Assembly (NCBI GenBank): GCA_016871395.1
Contig: VFYV01000004.1
Coordinates: forward strand, 48,678-112,677
DNA: 64,000 bases
From: Actinomycetota bacterium
GTDB lineage: Bacteria > Actinomycetota > Acidimicrobiia > Acidimicrobiales > Ilumatobacteraceae
Reading direction: 5' to 3'
The notes under the pieces were generated by a model. The model worked only from the letters and a program-made list of their open reading frames with translations. It was not told where the DNA came from and did not search any database. Shown here in pieces: positions 1 through 7,840 of this stretch (its first letter is position 1; each line of letters opens with the position of its first letter). The position numbers were made by a program, and so were the translations under genes.

Positions 1-732
1 GTCGGCCTCGATCAAGGTCTCGGCCAAGCGATAGAACTCGGTGACCGAGCCGGCCACGCGATCCGCCAGATCCTGTGCCCGGCCGATCGTGCGGTTCGAC
101 ACCAGCACTCGACCGACGCCCGCACTGGCGAGGGCCACGGTGACCCCCTCGCCCATGTCGCCCGCACCCACCACGAGAACCGTCAGTCCTTCGACCGACC
201 CCAGGCTGTCACGAGCCATGTCGACGGCGGCGTGACTGACGCTGGCGGTGTGCCGACCGATCGACGTTTCCGAACGAGCACGCTTGCCGACCTCGAGAGC
301 GTGGCGGAACAGCATGTTCAGCGTCGACAGCGAAGCGCCCTCACGTTGCGAACGATCCCACGCATCACGAACCTGACCGAGGATCTCGCTCTCGCCGAGA
401 ACCGCCGAGTCGAGACCGGCGGCGACCTCGAACAGATGCGTGACGGCGGCTTCGTCGTGCTGACTGTAAAGGTGGGGAGCCAACTCGTCGGCGGAGAATC
501 CACCGAGTTCGCAAAAGAAATCCCTCAAATCCCCGTAGGCCCCGTGGAACTTCTCGGTCACCGCGTACACCTCGGTGCGATTGCACGTGGACAAAACCAC
601 CGCCTCGCGGATGTTCGGTCGCGACATCAATCCATGGATCGTCTTGGCGATCGCGTCGTCGGCGATCGTGACCCGCTCCAGCAGGGCCAGGGGCCCCGTA
701 CGGTGGTTCACCCCGAAAACGACGATCGACAC
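1..732 (-). CDS. hemA: Glutamyl-tRNA reductase, N-terminal 244 residues (cut by window edge)
   Basis: Reduces glutamyl-tRNA(Glu) to glutamate-1-semialdehyde with NADPH, the first committed step of C5 tetrapyrrole biosynthesis, in the cytoplasm. The reverse strand reads open from a GTG at 732 to the window edge. STCNRTEVY at residues 48-56 contains the catalytic Cys50, GESEILGQ lies at 113-120, and VVGAGDMG at 187-194 is the start of the NADPH-binding Rossmann domain. The family is about 420-450 residues long, so the C-terminal dimerisation domain lies outside the window. It follows rex by 33 bases on the same strand, matching the actinobacterial rex-hemA-hemC-hemD order, and an AAGG Shine-Dalgarno-like stretch precedes the GTG. 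Expression is therefore probably under Rex control together with rex. Confidence 0.95.
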   Translation of the reverse strand, partial: MSIVVFGVNHRTGPLALLERVTIADDAIAKTIHGLMSRPNIREAVVLSTCNRTEVYAVTEKFHGAYGDLRDFFCELGGFSADELAPHLYSQHDEAAVTHLFEVAAGLDSAVLGESEILGQVRDAWDRSQREGASLSTLNMLFRHALEVGKRARSETSIGRHTASVSHAAVDMARDSLGSVEGLTVLVVGAGDMGEGVTVALASAGVGRVLVSNRTIGRAQDLADRVAGSVTEFYRLAETLIEAD

Positions 733-765
733 GGCAGTTACCTTATTCCCTGGTCCCGCGCAGCC

Positions 766-1455
766 CTAGGCGCTCGCGCTCTCGCCCGACCCCGGGATGG
801 CGCGCATCATCGTGGCCCGACTTTGTTCGTGATAACCGAGTATTTGCAGTTCGAGGGCCAGATCGACCTTGCGAACGTTGACGCCTCGCGGAACCGAGAT
901 CACCACCGGGGCGAAGTTCAAGATGCTGGTCACGCCGGCTCTCACCAGACGATCGGCCACTTCTTGCGCTTCGAGTGCGGGCACCGCGATTACTCCGATC
1001 GCGACCGAACGAGAAGCCACGATCTGGGGCAACTCATCGATGTGTCGGACCCGCACACCACCGATGACCGAGCCGATCTTGCTCGGGTCCACGTCGACCA
1101 CCCCGGCCACGGGAAAACCCTCTTGCCCGAAGCCTCCGTAACCCGACAATGCCTGACCGAGATTCCCCGCCCCAACGATCACCACCGGCCAGTCGTGATT
1201 CAGGCCCAGTTCGCGTTCGATTTGGTAAGTGAGGAAGCGAACCTCATAGCCGACGCCACGCACCCCGTAAGTGCCCAGATAACTCAGGTCCTTTCGAACC
1301 TTGGCGGCGTTCACCCCACCCAACTCGGCCAACTGTTCGCTGGAGATCTGGTGAGTCTCGGCAGCCGACAACTCGTGCAGGATTCTCAGGTACACGGGAA
1401 GACGAGAGACGGTGGCCTCGGGAATTCGACGTTGGGGGCGACCGGCCATGGGCAT
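766..1455 (-). CDS. rex: Redox-sensing transcriptional repressor Rex
   Basis: Rex is a dimeric repressor that senses the NADH/NAD+ ratio and controls respiratory and fermentative genes. At 229 residues it is of normal length. The winged helix spans about residues 15-80, with SSEQLAELGGVNAAKVRKDL as the recognition region. The Rossmann nucleotide-binding domain starts at VVIVGAGNLG (91-100), and the C-terminal swapped helix is present. The ATG at 1455 has a GAGG motif about 10 bases upstream; a second in-frame ATG at 1449 is possible. It heads the rex-hemA transcript, and a perfect Rex-type palindrome sits 13 bases upstream of the start, which implies autoregulation. Confidence 0.96.
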   Translation of the reverse strand: MPMAGRPQRRIPEATVSRLPVYLRILHELSAAETHQISSEQLAELGGVNAAKVRKDLSYLGTYGVRGVGYEVRFLTYQIERELGLNHDWPVVIVGAGNLGQALSGYGGFGQEGFPVAGVVDVDPSKIGSVIGGVRVRHIDELPQIVASRSVAIGVIAVPALEAQEVADRLVRAGVTSILNFAPVVISVPRGVNVRKVDLALELQILGYHEQSRATMMRAIPGSGESASA

Positions 1456-1467
1456 GACGCTAGGTCC

Positions 1468-1485
1468 TCGTGATCACATTCACGA
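1468..1485. promoter_or_regulatory. Predicted Rex operator
   Basis: The 18-bp sequence TCGTGATCACATTCACGA has perfect 6-bp inverted arms TCGTGA and TCACGA separated by 6 bases. The published Rex operator has arms TTGTGA and TCACAA with the same 6-base spacing, so this matches at 10 of 12 arm positions and fully in geometry. It lies in the 124-bp gap between rex (leftward) and a membrane-protein gene (rightward), immediately upstream of rex, as expected for autoregulation of rex-hemA. It could also control the divergent gene. Confidence 0.75.
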
Positions 1486-1579
1486 AGTTACGCCTGTTTC
1501 TCTCGGTCCACGGCGAACGGTCGTTCGTCACCGACACCGGCCCCCCGCCGTCGGCTCGGTCAGGTCCTAACCTGCCCCC

Positions 1580-2332
1580 GTGACGATGAATGCCGCATTG
1601 GCTGCCGCCGCGACCTTGGTCGCCGCGGCCTTCGCGATCTCCACCATGGATCTGTGGCTGCGTCGTCGGCGCCCACACGATGGTGCGTGGGCGGTGTCAC
1701 TGAGTTTGTTCGCTCTCGGGTCGATGGCCTTGTGGTGGGCCGAAGCGCGCGGGTGGAGCCTGGCCTCGTTTCGCGTCTTCTTTCTCGCGGGCGCCGTCCT
1801 GAACGTCCCGTGGCTCGCCCTGGGGACGATCTATCTGCTGTTCGGCCGACGCGTGGGCGACAACACCCGATTGGGTTTGATCGGATTGTCCGGCGCTGCC
1901 ACCGGCGTGGTGCTCGCCGCTCCCGCCGACGAGATCGTCGGCGACGGGCTTCCTCGCGGAAGTGAGTTGTTCGGGGTCGCCCCACGCGTGTTCGCCGCGG
2001 TGGGCTCCGGAGCGGCCGCGGTCGTCATCATCGCGGGTGCCTTGTGGTCGATCGTGCGGGTCCTGCGGGGTCGGGTGCCCGCCACGGCAGGTGCATCGCG
2101 TCAGATCACCAACCCCCGTCGCACGGCACTGGCGAACCTCCTCATCGCATCGGGGACTCTCGTTCTGTCGGGCAGTGGCACACTCGCGGGTCGACTCGGC
2201 GAGGATCGCGCCTTCGCCGTCACGTTGTTGCTCGGCATCGTGATCCTGTTCGCCGGCTTCCTCACCGCATCGGTGAGGCCCGTCGGGTCACAGCGCGCGT
2301 CGGAGAAGTTTGCCGAAGCGATTGTGCGGTAG
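1580..2332 (+). CDS. Uncharacterised integral membrane protein, about 7 TM
   Basis: I do not recognise a family. The 250-residue product has about seven hydrophobic segments (roughly residues 5-23, 37-53, 63-86, 96-115, 133-158, 183-200 and 212-235) with short loops. A basic loop (RRRR near residue 28) suggests the first loop is cytoplasmic. The start is a GTG at 1580, with the next ATG two codons later. It is divergent from rex and shares the intergenic region holding the Rex operator. Its 3' end overlaps the convergent acyl-CoA ligase gene by 45 bases. Seven-helix sensor or transporter functions are possible but nothing specific can be claimed. Confidence 0.7.
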   Translation: MTMNAALAAAATLVAAAFAISTMDLWLRRRRPHDGAWAVSLSLFALGSMALWWAEARGWSLASFRVFFLAGAVLNVPWLALGTIYLLFGRRVGDNTRLGLIGLSGAATGVVLAAPADEIVGDGLPRGSELFGVAPRVFAAVGSGAAAVVIIAGALWSIVRVLRGRVPATAGASRQITNPRRTALANLLIASGTLVLSGSGTLAGRLGEDRAFAVTLLLGIVILFAGFLTASVRPVGSQRASEKFAEAIVR

Positions 2333-3793
2333 CTCGTCCACCACCAAAACCTTCGACGGGCATTTGTAGCGGGCGATGTGGTCGTGACAGTGATCGATCA
2401 GGGAGTCCTCATCGGCTTCCGCGCCGGGTTTCAGCACCACGAACGCTCGCACCGCCTCGCCCGTGTGGGGATGCGACACTCCCACCACCCCGGCCTCGAG
2501 CACCGCCGGGTGACGCATCAACACGTCTTCGATCTCGGCGGGATACACGTTGAAACCCGACACGATGATGAGATCCTTGACGCGGTCGACGAGATACAGG
2601 TAACCGTCATCGTCGACCAAGCCGATGTCCCCGGTGTGTAACCAGCCATCGCGATCGAGTACCCGGGCCGTGGCCTCGGGGTCGTCCCAGTAGCCGGCGA
2701 AGACGTTGGGACCCTTCACCCACACTTCACCGGAATCACCGACGGGCACGTCGTCCCCGCTCTCGTCGACGATGCGCACATCGACACCCTCGACGGCGCG
2801 ACCGACCGAACCCCGTCGATTCTGAACGCCGACGGAGCTCGTCACCACCGGGGCCGCCTCGGTGAGTCCGTATCCCTCGCGCAGATCCACTCCGAATTTC
2901 TTGCGCAGACGCTCAGCGGCGTCGACGGGCATGCGCGACGCGCCGGTCAAGGCCAACCTCACCGACGCGAAAGCCGAGGCGTCGACGCCCTCCATCAGCG
3001 ACATCGCGATCCAGATCGGCGGAGCTCCGGGCACGATGGTCACTTTGCGGTTGCCGAAAGTCTCCACGGCGGTCACCGGATCGAATCGCTGCACCAGCAC
3101 GACGCACGCACCGGCCATCAACGACATCCCGAGGACGACGTTCAACCCGAAAATGTGATACATCGGCAACACACCGAACACCACGTCGCCGTCCTTGATG
3201 TGATCGGTGGTGGACGAATTCTGAGAGATGTTCTCGAGCAGATTGAGGTGGGTCAGGGTCGCGGCCTTGGGCGACCCGGCCGTTCCACTGGTGAAGATGA
3301 GAACCGCCGGGTGGCCGTCGTTCACGTTGACCCAGGGTTTGGCGGGACCCGCCAGCATCTCTTCGAAGGTCCGAACAGTCGCCGACCCCCGGAAGGACGG
3401 GGCACTGGCGGCGTCGGTGACGACGATCCCCGTCAGCGATGCGAGACGACGGCGATCGACGCCCGCGAAGGACGAGACACCGGACGCCTCGACCAGGATC
3501 ACCTTGGGATCCACGATGACCAGCTCGTTCTCGAGTTCGGGGGTGGGACTCAACGGGTTCAAAGGAACCGCGATCGCACCAGCACCCACCACCGCCATGT
3601 ACGCCACCACGAACCACCGGCCGTTGCCACAGGCGAGGGCCACGCGATCGCCGTGTTCGACACCCAGCTCCGCGAGCGCCCCGCGGAACGCCTCGATCTG
3701 ATCGCGCAGCTCGCCGTAGCTGGTGGTTCGACCACGACTGATGATCGCCGGCCGGGTGGCGTCGTGTTTGTCGACGATGGATGCCAGATTCAC
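2288..3793 (-). CDS. AMP-forming acyl-CoA synthetase / long-chain fatty-acid--CoA ligase family
   Basis: Member of the ANL adenylate-forming superfamily: activates a carboxylate with ATP to an acyl-AMP and transfers it to CoA. At 501 residues it has the P-loop-like A3 motif FTSGTAGSPKA (167-177), YGLTEAAP, the hinge-region HTGDIG and DRVKDLIIVSGFNVYPAEIE, and a C-terminal FGKLLRR with the catalytic lysine. The GTG start at 3793 is supported by AGGAGG about 8 bases upstream. The substrate cannot be read from sequence; medium- or long-chain fatty acids are most likely for this subgroup. It follows the SAM hydrolase gene on the same strand with a 162-base gap that may hold a tiny membrane ORF. 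Confidence 0.9.
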   Translation of the reverse strand: MNLASIVDKHDATRPAIISRGRTTSYGELRDQIEAFRGALAELGVEHGDRVALACGNGRWFVVAYMAVVGAGAIAVPLNPLSPTPELENELVIVDPKVILVEASGVSSFAGVDRRRLASLTGIVVTDAASAPSFRGSATVRTFEEMLAGPAKPWVNVNDGHPAVLIFTSGTAGSPKAATLTHLNLLENISQNSSTTDHIKDGDVVFGVLPMYHIFGLNVVLGMSLMAGACVVLVQRFDPVTAVETFGNRKVTIVPGAPPIWIAMSLMEGVDASAFASVRLALTGASRMPVDAAERLRKKFGVDLREGYGLTEAAPVVTSSVGVQNRRGSVGRAVEGVDVRIVDESGDDVPVGDSGEVWVKGPNVFAGYWDDPEATARVLDRDGWLHTGDIGLVDDDGYLYLVDRVKDLIIVSGFNVYPAEIEDVLMRHPAVLEAGVVGVSHPHTGEAVRAFVVLKPGAEADEDSLIDHCHDHIARYKCPSKVLVVDELPHNRFGKLLRRAL

Positions 3794-3821
3794 GACTGAT
3801 TCCTCCTCGTCGAACGAATAC

Positions 3822-3905
3822 TCACAATTGCAAGAGTGAGATGATCCCCGCCACGAATATTGCGCCGAGCAACAGAACCATGGTCAACGTGGTGGCGGGC
3901 CGCAC
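3822..3905 (-). CDS. Possible tiny single-TM protein (27 aa; 45 aa if started at CTG 3959)
   Basis: Between the SAM hydrolase and the acyl-CoA ligase, the reverse strand encodes a frame ending in one clean hydrophobic helix (TMVLLLGAIFVAGIISLLQL) before a TGA at 3822-3824. From the GTG at 3905 the product is 27 residues. Without an upstream ATG, GTG or TTG, the longer acidic form (EPVADYDYGDG before the helix) would need a CTG at 3959 that overlaps the upstream stop codon. No good ribosome-binding site is visible. It may be a real small membrane protein or chance; I have no family match. Confidence 0.3.
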   Translation of the reverse strand: MRPATTLTMVLLLGAIFVAGIISLLQL

Positions 3906-3955
3906 ACCGTCACCATAGTCGTAATCGGCGACGGGCTCGTCGGAACACCGAAAGG

Positions 3956-4846
3956 TCAGCGAGCGGGCGTGATGCTCACCGACACCGCCGTCGGTGCGGG
4001 CTCACCGCCCGGGGCCAGGAAAACCTGATCGCCCTCTCCGATGGCCAATTCGGACGCGGCCGACGCCCGACCAACGGCGATGCACAACAATCCCGCGGAG
4101 TCGATCACCAGGCCCGCAACCCCCTGGCCGAGCGAATCGAAAGCTGTCACGACTTCGAAGTTACGAACATCACCTCCGATGGACAGACGCACCCGAACGA
4201 TCTCGTCACCGAAAGCCGATCGAACGTCGTCGAGCGACACGTTCAGCTGACAGTTGCCGAAGCGGTCGACCCAGAGGACCTCGCACGACAGACCACCGTT
4301 CTCTTCGCGGGGAATGGCGACGACACCAGGAAGCAGGGCCCCGGAGTCGATCGGTGTTCCGAGATCGAACAGATCGACACCGTTGCACAGAGCGGCGGCA
4401 ACCGGTGCCAACACGTCGCGGGCGGCGAAAGTCGAGCCGGGAGCACTCAGGTGGTGTTCCGCGCGGTCCAGCACGACAGCGCGACCAGCACCACCCACGA
4501 GGGCGACGCCCGGCGCCAACAATCCATTGTCGGGTCCGAGGAAAACTCCGGCACCATCTGCCACCTCGATACCTACCAATCGTCGATCACCACCGGCACC
4601 GGGATCGACGCACGCGATCACCACACCCTCGGTGAGATACGGAACGGCACGAGCCAGAGCAAGCGAAGCGGCCCGCACATCGAACGGGGCGATGCCGTGC
4701 GCCAGGTCGATGACGGTGACGTGCGGAGCCTCCTCACGAATGACCGCCTTCACCACGCCCACGTGCTCGGACTCGAGACCGAGATCGGAGATGAAGGACA
4801 CCGTCGAGAATCGCGACCGCGAGCGATGATCATTTGTCTCGACCAT
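3956..4846 (-). CDS. SAM hydrolase (adenosine-forming), SAM hydroxide adenosyltransferase / DUF62 family
   Basis: Members hydrolyse S-adenosyl-L-methionine to L-methionine and adenosine; the family is related to the fluorinase and chlorinase. The 296-residue product has the N-terminal-domain start FISDLGLESEHVGVVKAVI (conserved Asp near residue 21), VTVIDLAHGIAPFDVRAAS, and CVDPGAGGDRR matching the family VDPGVG motif. The C-terminal half contains VDRFGNCQLNV, typical of the second domain. It is the first gene after a 325-bp gap containing several hairpins. The physiological role is uncertain; control of SAM levels is plausible. Confidence 0.88.
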   Translation of the reverse strand: MVETNDHRSRSRFSTVSFISDLGLESEHVGVVKAVIREEAPHVTVIDLAHGIAPFDVRAASLALARAVPYLTEGVVIACVDPGAGGDRRLVGIEVADGAGVFLGPDNGLLAPGVALVGGAGRAVVLDRAEHHLSAPGSTFAARDVLAPVAAALCNGVDLFDLGTPIDSGALLPGVVAIPREENGGLSCEVLWVDRFGNCQLNVSLDDVRSAFGDEIVRVRLSIGGDVRNFEVVTAFDSLGQGVAGLVIDSAGLLCIAVGRASAASELAIGEGDQVFLAPGGEPAPTAVSVSITPAR

Positions 4847-5171
4847 GTCGACAGTGTGTCTCTCCGTCGACGAAACGACGAGGCCTCGACGAAAAAACCG
4901 GACGAGAAATGCGACGGGGCCGGTGCCAACCCCCCGATGGCACCGGCCCTGTCGGCGCTGCCCTTGCGGGCGCGTCTTCCGGCTGAATCAGCCGGTGGTC
5001 TTGTGACCTGCGCCATACGTTAGGACCCGAAGGGTGGCAAGCAAAGTGTCGGACCGAAAAATTTTCGATGGTTGCACACTGCACGGATGTGCCCCGACTT
5101 TCACTAAATGTGTGACCCGCGATGTTCCCCAACCGGTGGCCAGAAACGTCGGAAATCGGGGAAAATCTTCC
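4847..5171. other. 325-bp gene-free gap with a hairpin series; possible small RNA or leader on minus strand
   Basis: No convincing protein frame is present on either strand. Reading leftwards, a TTGCTT (5044-5039) and TAACGT (5022-5017) pair with a 16-base spacer resembles a promoter. It is followed by four consecutive hairpins: GGTC/GACC with loop ACAA (5008-4997), CCGGCT/AGCCGG (4995-4979), GCCC/GGGC with a GCAA tetraloop (4971-4960), and a 12-bp stem (4949-4917). The last stem lies 70 bases before the SAM hydrolase start. I do not recognise a known riboswitch class. It may be a structured leader, a short RNA of about 95 nt, or just the proC terminator region. Confidence 0.35.
4917..4949 (-). 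terminator. Strong hairpin, probable proC or leader terminator
   Basis: A perfect 12-bp stem (GGGCCGGTGCCA pairing with TGGCACCGGCCC) with a 9-base loop. On the minus strand the sequence after the stem is only moderately T-rich, with a run of six T about 26 bases on, so termination would be atypical. It lies downstream of proC and upstream of the SAM hydrolase gene. Confidence 0.5.
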
Positions 5172-5975
5172 TCAACTTCGCCCCAGTTCGCGGCCGCGCT
5201 CGGTCGCGGCACGCACTGCGTCGATGAAGGCCGTGCGCACGGCATGCCCCTCGAGCACGGCGATACCGGCCGCCGTGGTGCCACCTGGTGATGTCACCCT
5301 GGCACGCAGGTCGGCGGGCTGCTCGCCGCCGGCCAGCAACGCGGCCGATCCGGTCAACAGTTGTCGCACCAACGCATCGGCGACGTCTCGTGACAGTCCG
5401 GCGGCCACTCCCGCGTCGATCAAGGCCTCGGCAACCAAGAAAAGGTAGGCGGGACCGCTACCGGCCAAACCGGTGACGGCATCGAGGTGCGTTTCGGCGA
5501 CGCGCAGCACGGTACCCACCGCACCGAGGATCGATCCCGCCCATTCCATGTCGACTTCGGACGCGCGTGTCCCCGCCGCGATCGCCGACGCTCCCTGGCG
5601 GACCATGGCCGGCGTGTTGGGCATCGCACGCACCACCGCGACGTGATCGCCGGCGGCTGCTTCGAGGGTGGCGATGGTGACCCCGGCCGCGATGGACAGA
5701 ACTCGGGTGGCCCCACAGGCAACCGCTCGTGCCACCACCGCCGGAACATCGAGAGGCTTCACCGCGATGACGACGGCCTCGCACTCGGGGATGTCACCGG
5801 TGACGTTCACCGCCGGAAACATGGTTCGCAATTGTTGGCGTCGGGCCTCGATCACCTCGACAATCGACAGCCGGGAGGTATCGACCGTGGACGCGGCCAA
5901 CAGGCCTCCCACCAGCGCGGCACCCATGTTGCCACCACCGACCACCACCAGAGTCGACTTCGAGGCGTTGGACAT
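5172..5975 (-). CDS. proC: Pyrroline-5-carboxylate reductase
   Basis: Catalyses the last step of proline synthesis, NAD(P)H-dependent reduction of 1-pyrroline-5-carboxylate to L-proline, as a cytoplasmic oligomer. The 267-residue protein has the normal length, with the dinucleotide-binding motif VVVGGGNMG near residue 11, VRAMPNTPA near 120, and the family signature region TGLAGSGPAYLF and VTSPGGTTAAGI in the helical C-terminal domain. The ATG at 5975 is the natural start. It is monocistronic in appearance, with hairpins on both sides. Confidence 0.96.
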   Translation of the reverse strand: MSNASKSTLVVVGGGNMGAALVGGLLAASTVDTSRLSIVEVIEARRQQLRTMFPAVNVTGDIPECEAVVIAVKPLDVPAVVARAVACGATRVLSIAAGVTIATLEAAAGDHVAVVRAMPNTPAMVRQGASAIAAGTRASEVDMEWAGSILGAVGTVLRVAETHLDAVTGLAGSGPAYLFLVAEALIDAGVAAGLSRDVADALVRQLLTGSAALLAGGEQPADLRARVTSPGGTTAAGIAVLEGHAVRTAFIDAVRAATERGRELGRS

Positions 5976-6003
5976 GACATCACGCTAACGCTCAGGGGCA
6001 TCC

Positions 6004-6035
6004 CGTCGGCGCCGACTTCCCGACCGGCGCCGACG
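6004..6035 (-). terminator. Hairpin between the mshA-ybjN transcript and proC
   Basis: A perfect 10-bp inverted repeat (CGTCGGCGCC and GGCGCCGACG) with a 12-base loop. It lies downstream of the leftward mshA-ybjN pair and upstream of proC. It has no T-run, so it is only a candidate terminator. Confidence 0.4.
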
Positions 6036-6100
6036 AGACATCGACGGGTGGGCGGGACGCACGGGTCACCGGCGATGAAACGGGTCGTCGACGGATGTTT

Positions 6101-6571
6101 TCAGTCGGCGAAACGCGTGGCGTACCCCAGCATCAACAGCGGTCGGAAGCACTGTTCGACGTGGGCGTACATCGAGCCGACGATGCGGTCGAGTTCGGAT
6201 TCGGTGAGCCCGATCAACGGAAGATCACCGCGCAGATACACCGCATCCTCGAGGCCCAACGAGAAATGCGCACCGACCAACCGGTCGTTGCGACGCAGCA
6301 ACTGCTCGTTGAACTCGGCCACGTTCTCCTCGGGAGCCGGCATCACGTAGGTCTCGTAACGCAGGGTGCGCTGACCGAGGGTGATCCAAACGGTGATGAA
6401 GTCCTTGGTCTCCCCGCGCATTCGCACGTACCAACGGGCGCGAAACATCGGATCAGGATCGGCGATGTCTATGGCCAAGATCGTCTTGTTCGACGACTTC
6501 ATGGCCCCGAGCCATTCGTCGATGCGCCGCTCGAGGATCGCGAGCGATTCGTCGTCGAAGAGATCGCTCAC
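6101..6571 (-). CDS. YbjN-domain protein coupled to mshA
   Basis: A 156-residue protein of the YbjN / bacterial sensory-transduction-regulator-like family, whose fold resembles type III secretion chaperones. Residues RARWYVRMRGETKDFITVWI and YVMPAPEENVAEFNEQLLRRN are typical. The GTG at 6571 is chosen because GTGA overlaps the mshA stop codon by 4 bases, indicating translational coupling; the frame also continues further upstream inside mshA. A YbjN-family gene beside mshA is common in actinobacteria, suggesting a role linked to mycothiol synthesis, but its function is unknown. Confidence 0.85.
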   Translation of the reverse strand: MSDLFDDESLAILERRIDEWLGAMKSSNKTILAIDIADPDPMFRARWYVRMRGETKDFITVWITLGQRTLRYETYVMPAPEENVAEFNEQLLRRNDRLVGAHFSLGLEDAVYLRGDLPLIGLTESELDRIVGSMYAHVEQCFRPLLMLGYATRFAD

Positions 6572-7779
6572 GAGCAATTGACGAGGGAGCGGGCCGTGAT
6601 GTCGGAATACACCCGGCGCAGGCGGGCCGCCGCAAAGCTCCACGTGTAGCGACGACCGCGTTCGGCCGCGGCGGCTCTCATGGACGCGGCCAACGAGGGG
6701 TTGCGCAGCAAATGATCGGTGTACGCGGCGAACTGCTCGGGATCACGATCGTTCACCAGGAACCCGGTCGACCCGTGATCGACCAACGACAACAGCCCGC
6801 CAACGCCGTTCGCCACCACGGGGATTCCGCAAGCGGCGGCTTCCAGTGCCACCAGGCCGAAGCTCTCCGAACGCGACGGCACCCACACGGCATCGGCGGC
6901 TCGGTAATAGGTGGACAACATGTGATGCGCTTGCGGGGCGACGAAGTGAACCTGTTCCTCGAGACCGAGTTCGCTGACGAGCGCGCCCACGCGACGAACC
7001 TCGATCTCACCCTCGTGGCCACTGGCCCCGCCGACCACGTACAAACTCGCGTCGGCGCGACCGAGGGCGGCCAAGGCGCGAACTGCCACGTCGACTCCCT
7101 TCAAGGGTTGAATGCGACCGACGAACAACAGCACCGGTCCGTCGCCCATTCCCAAGGCGTGGCGCGCACCGCGCCGATCGCCGGGCGTGAAGAACGCGTG
7201 TTCCACGCCGGGGGCGACGATCTCGAGCTTGCCGGGAGGCGAACCGTACAGGCGGATGAATTGCTCCTCTTCCTCATCGCAACTGACGCAGATCGCATCA
7301 GCGCAACCGATGATCGTCGCCTCGATGCGCTCACGACGCTCCGACTCGGGGTCGCCACCCTCGGCCTTCACCCGCGCCAACGTGTGGAACGTGGTTACCA
7401 GCGGAATGCCCAACTCGTGCTTGATGGAATGTCCGGCGACACCCGACAACCAGTAGTTGGCATGCACCAAGTCGGCTCCTCTCGTGCCACGCATGTCGTC
7501 GAGAACGAAATCGGTGAAGGGTTCGATGACGGATTCCATCTCTTCTTTGGGAAGGTCGTACGCTCCCGCCGGCACATGGACGACGCGGTGGTTGGGCTCC
7601 ACCAGAACCTCGCGGGGCAACCCCCGCTTCCAGTCGCGCGTGTACGTGGTGACCGCGACGCCCGCGTGGGCCAGAGCAGCCACCAACTCGCGGACGTACA
7701 CGTTCATTCCACCGGAGTCACCGACCCCTGGCTGCGCCAGCGGCGAGGTGTGTAAGGACAGCATGGCCACGCGAGTCAC
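6568..7779 (-). CDS. mshA: D-inositol-3-phosphate glycosyltransferase
   Basis: First enzyme of mycothiol synthesis: transfers N-acetylglucosamine from UDP-GlcNAc to 1L-myo-inositol-1-phosphate. The 403-residue GT4 (GT-B fold) protein shows the N-terminal SLHTSPLAQPGVGDSGGMNV stretch, HANYWLSG, FHTLARVKAEGGDPESE and VGRIQPLKGVDVA, and the C-terminal SRSESFGLVALEAAACG with the EX7E motif. The GTG start at 7779 gives MTRVAMLSLH. It indicates a mycothiol-producing actinobacterium. The downstream YbjN gene overlaps its stop codon. Confidence 0.95.
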   Translation of the reverse strand: MTRVAMLSLHTSPLAQPGVGDSGGMNVYVRELVAALAHAGVAVTTYTRDWKRGLPREVLVEPNHRVVHVPAGAYDLPKEEMESVIEPFTDFVLDDMRGTRGADLVHANYWLSGVAGHSIKHELGIPLVTTFHTLARVKAEGGDPESERRERIEATIIGCADAICVSCDEEEEQFIRLYGSPPGKLEIVAPGVEHAFFTPGDRRGARHALGMGDGPVLLFVGRIQPLKGVDVAVRALAALGRADASLYVVGGASGHEGEIEVRRVGALVSELGLEEQVHFVAPQAHHMLSTYYRAADAVWVPSRSESFGLVALEAAACGIPVVANGVGGLLSLVDHGSTGFLVNDRDPEQFAAYTDHLLRNPSLAASMRAAAAERGRRYTWSFAAARLRRVYSDITARSLVNCS

Positions 7780-7840
7780 AGGATTCTGAAACTACCGGCG
7801 GGCGCAAAAACTTCCCGTCCCGGACCCCGAATATCCGGTC

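Noticed and set aside
232..1473. Long open frame on the plus strand opposite hemA and rex
   Set aside because: It mirrors the strong hemA and rex genes on the minus strand. The composition (His/Arg/Asp-rich) is typical of antisense frames in high-GC DNA and shows no domain motif.
4917..4949. Actinobacterial 6C RNA (loop with six C on the plus strand)
   Set aside because: The 6C motif needs two C-rich hairpins. Only one is present, and its position fits a minus-strand stem better.
4830..5132. 100-codon minus-strand frame in the proC-SAM hydrolase gap
   Set aside because: It has no recognisable domain or ribosome-binding site and overlaps the hairpin series; the composition looks non-coding.
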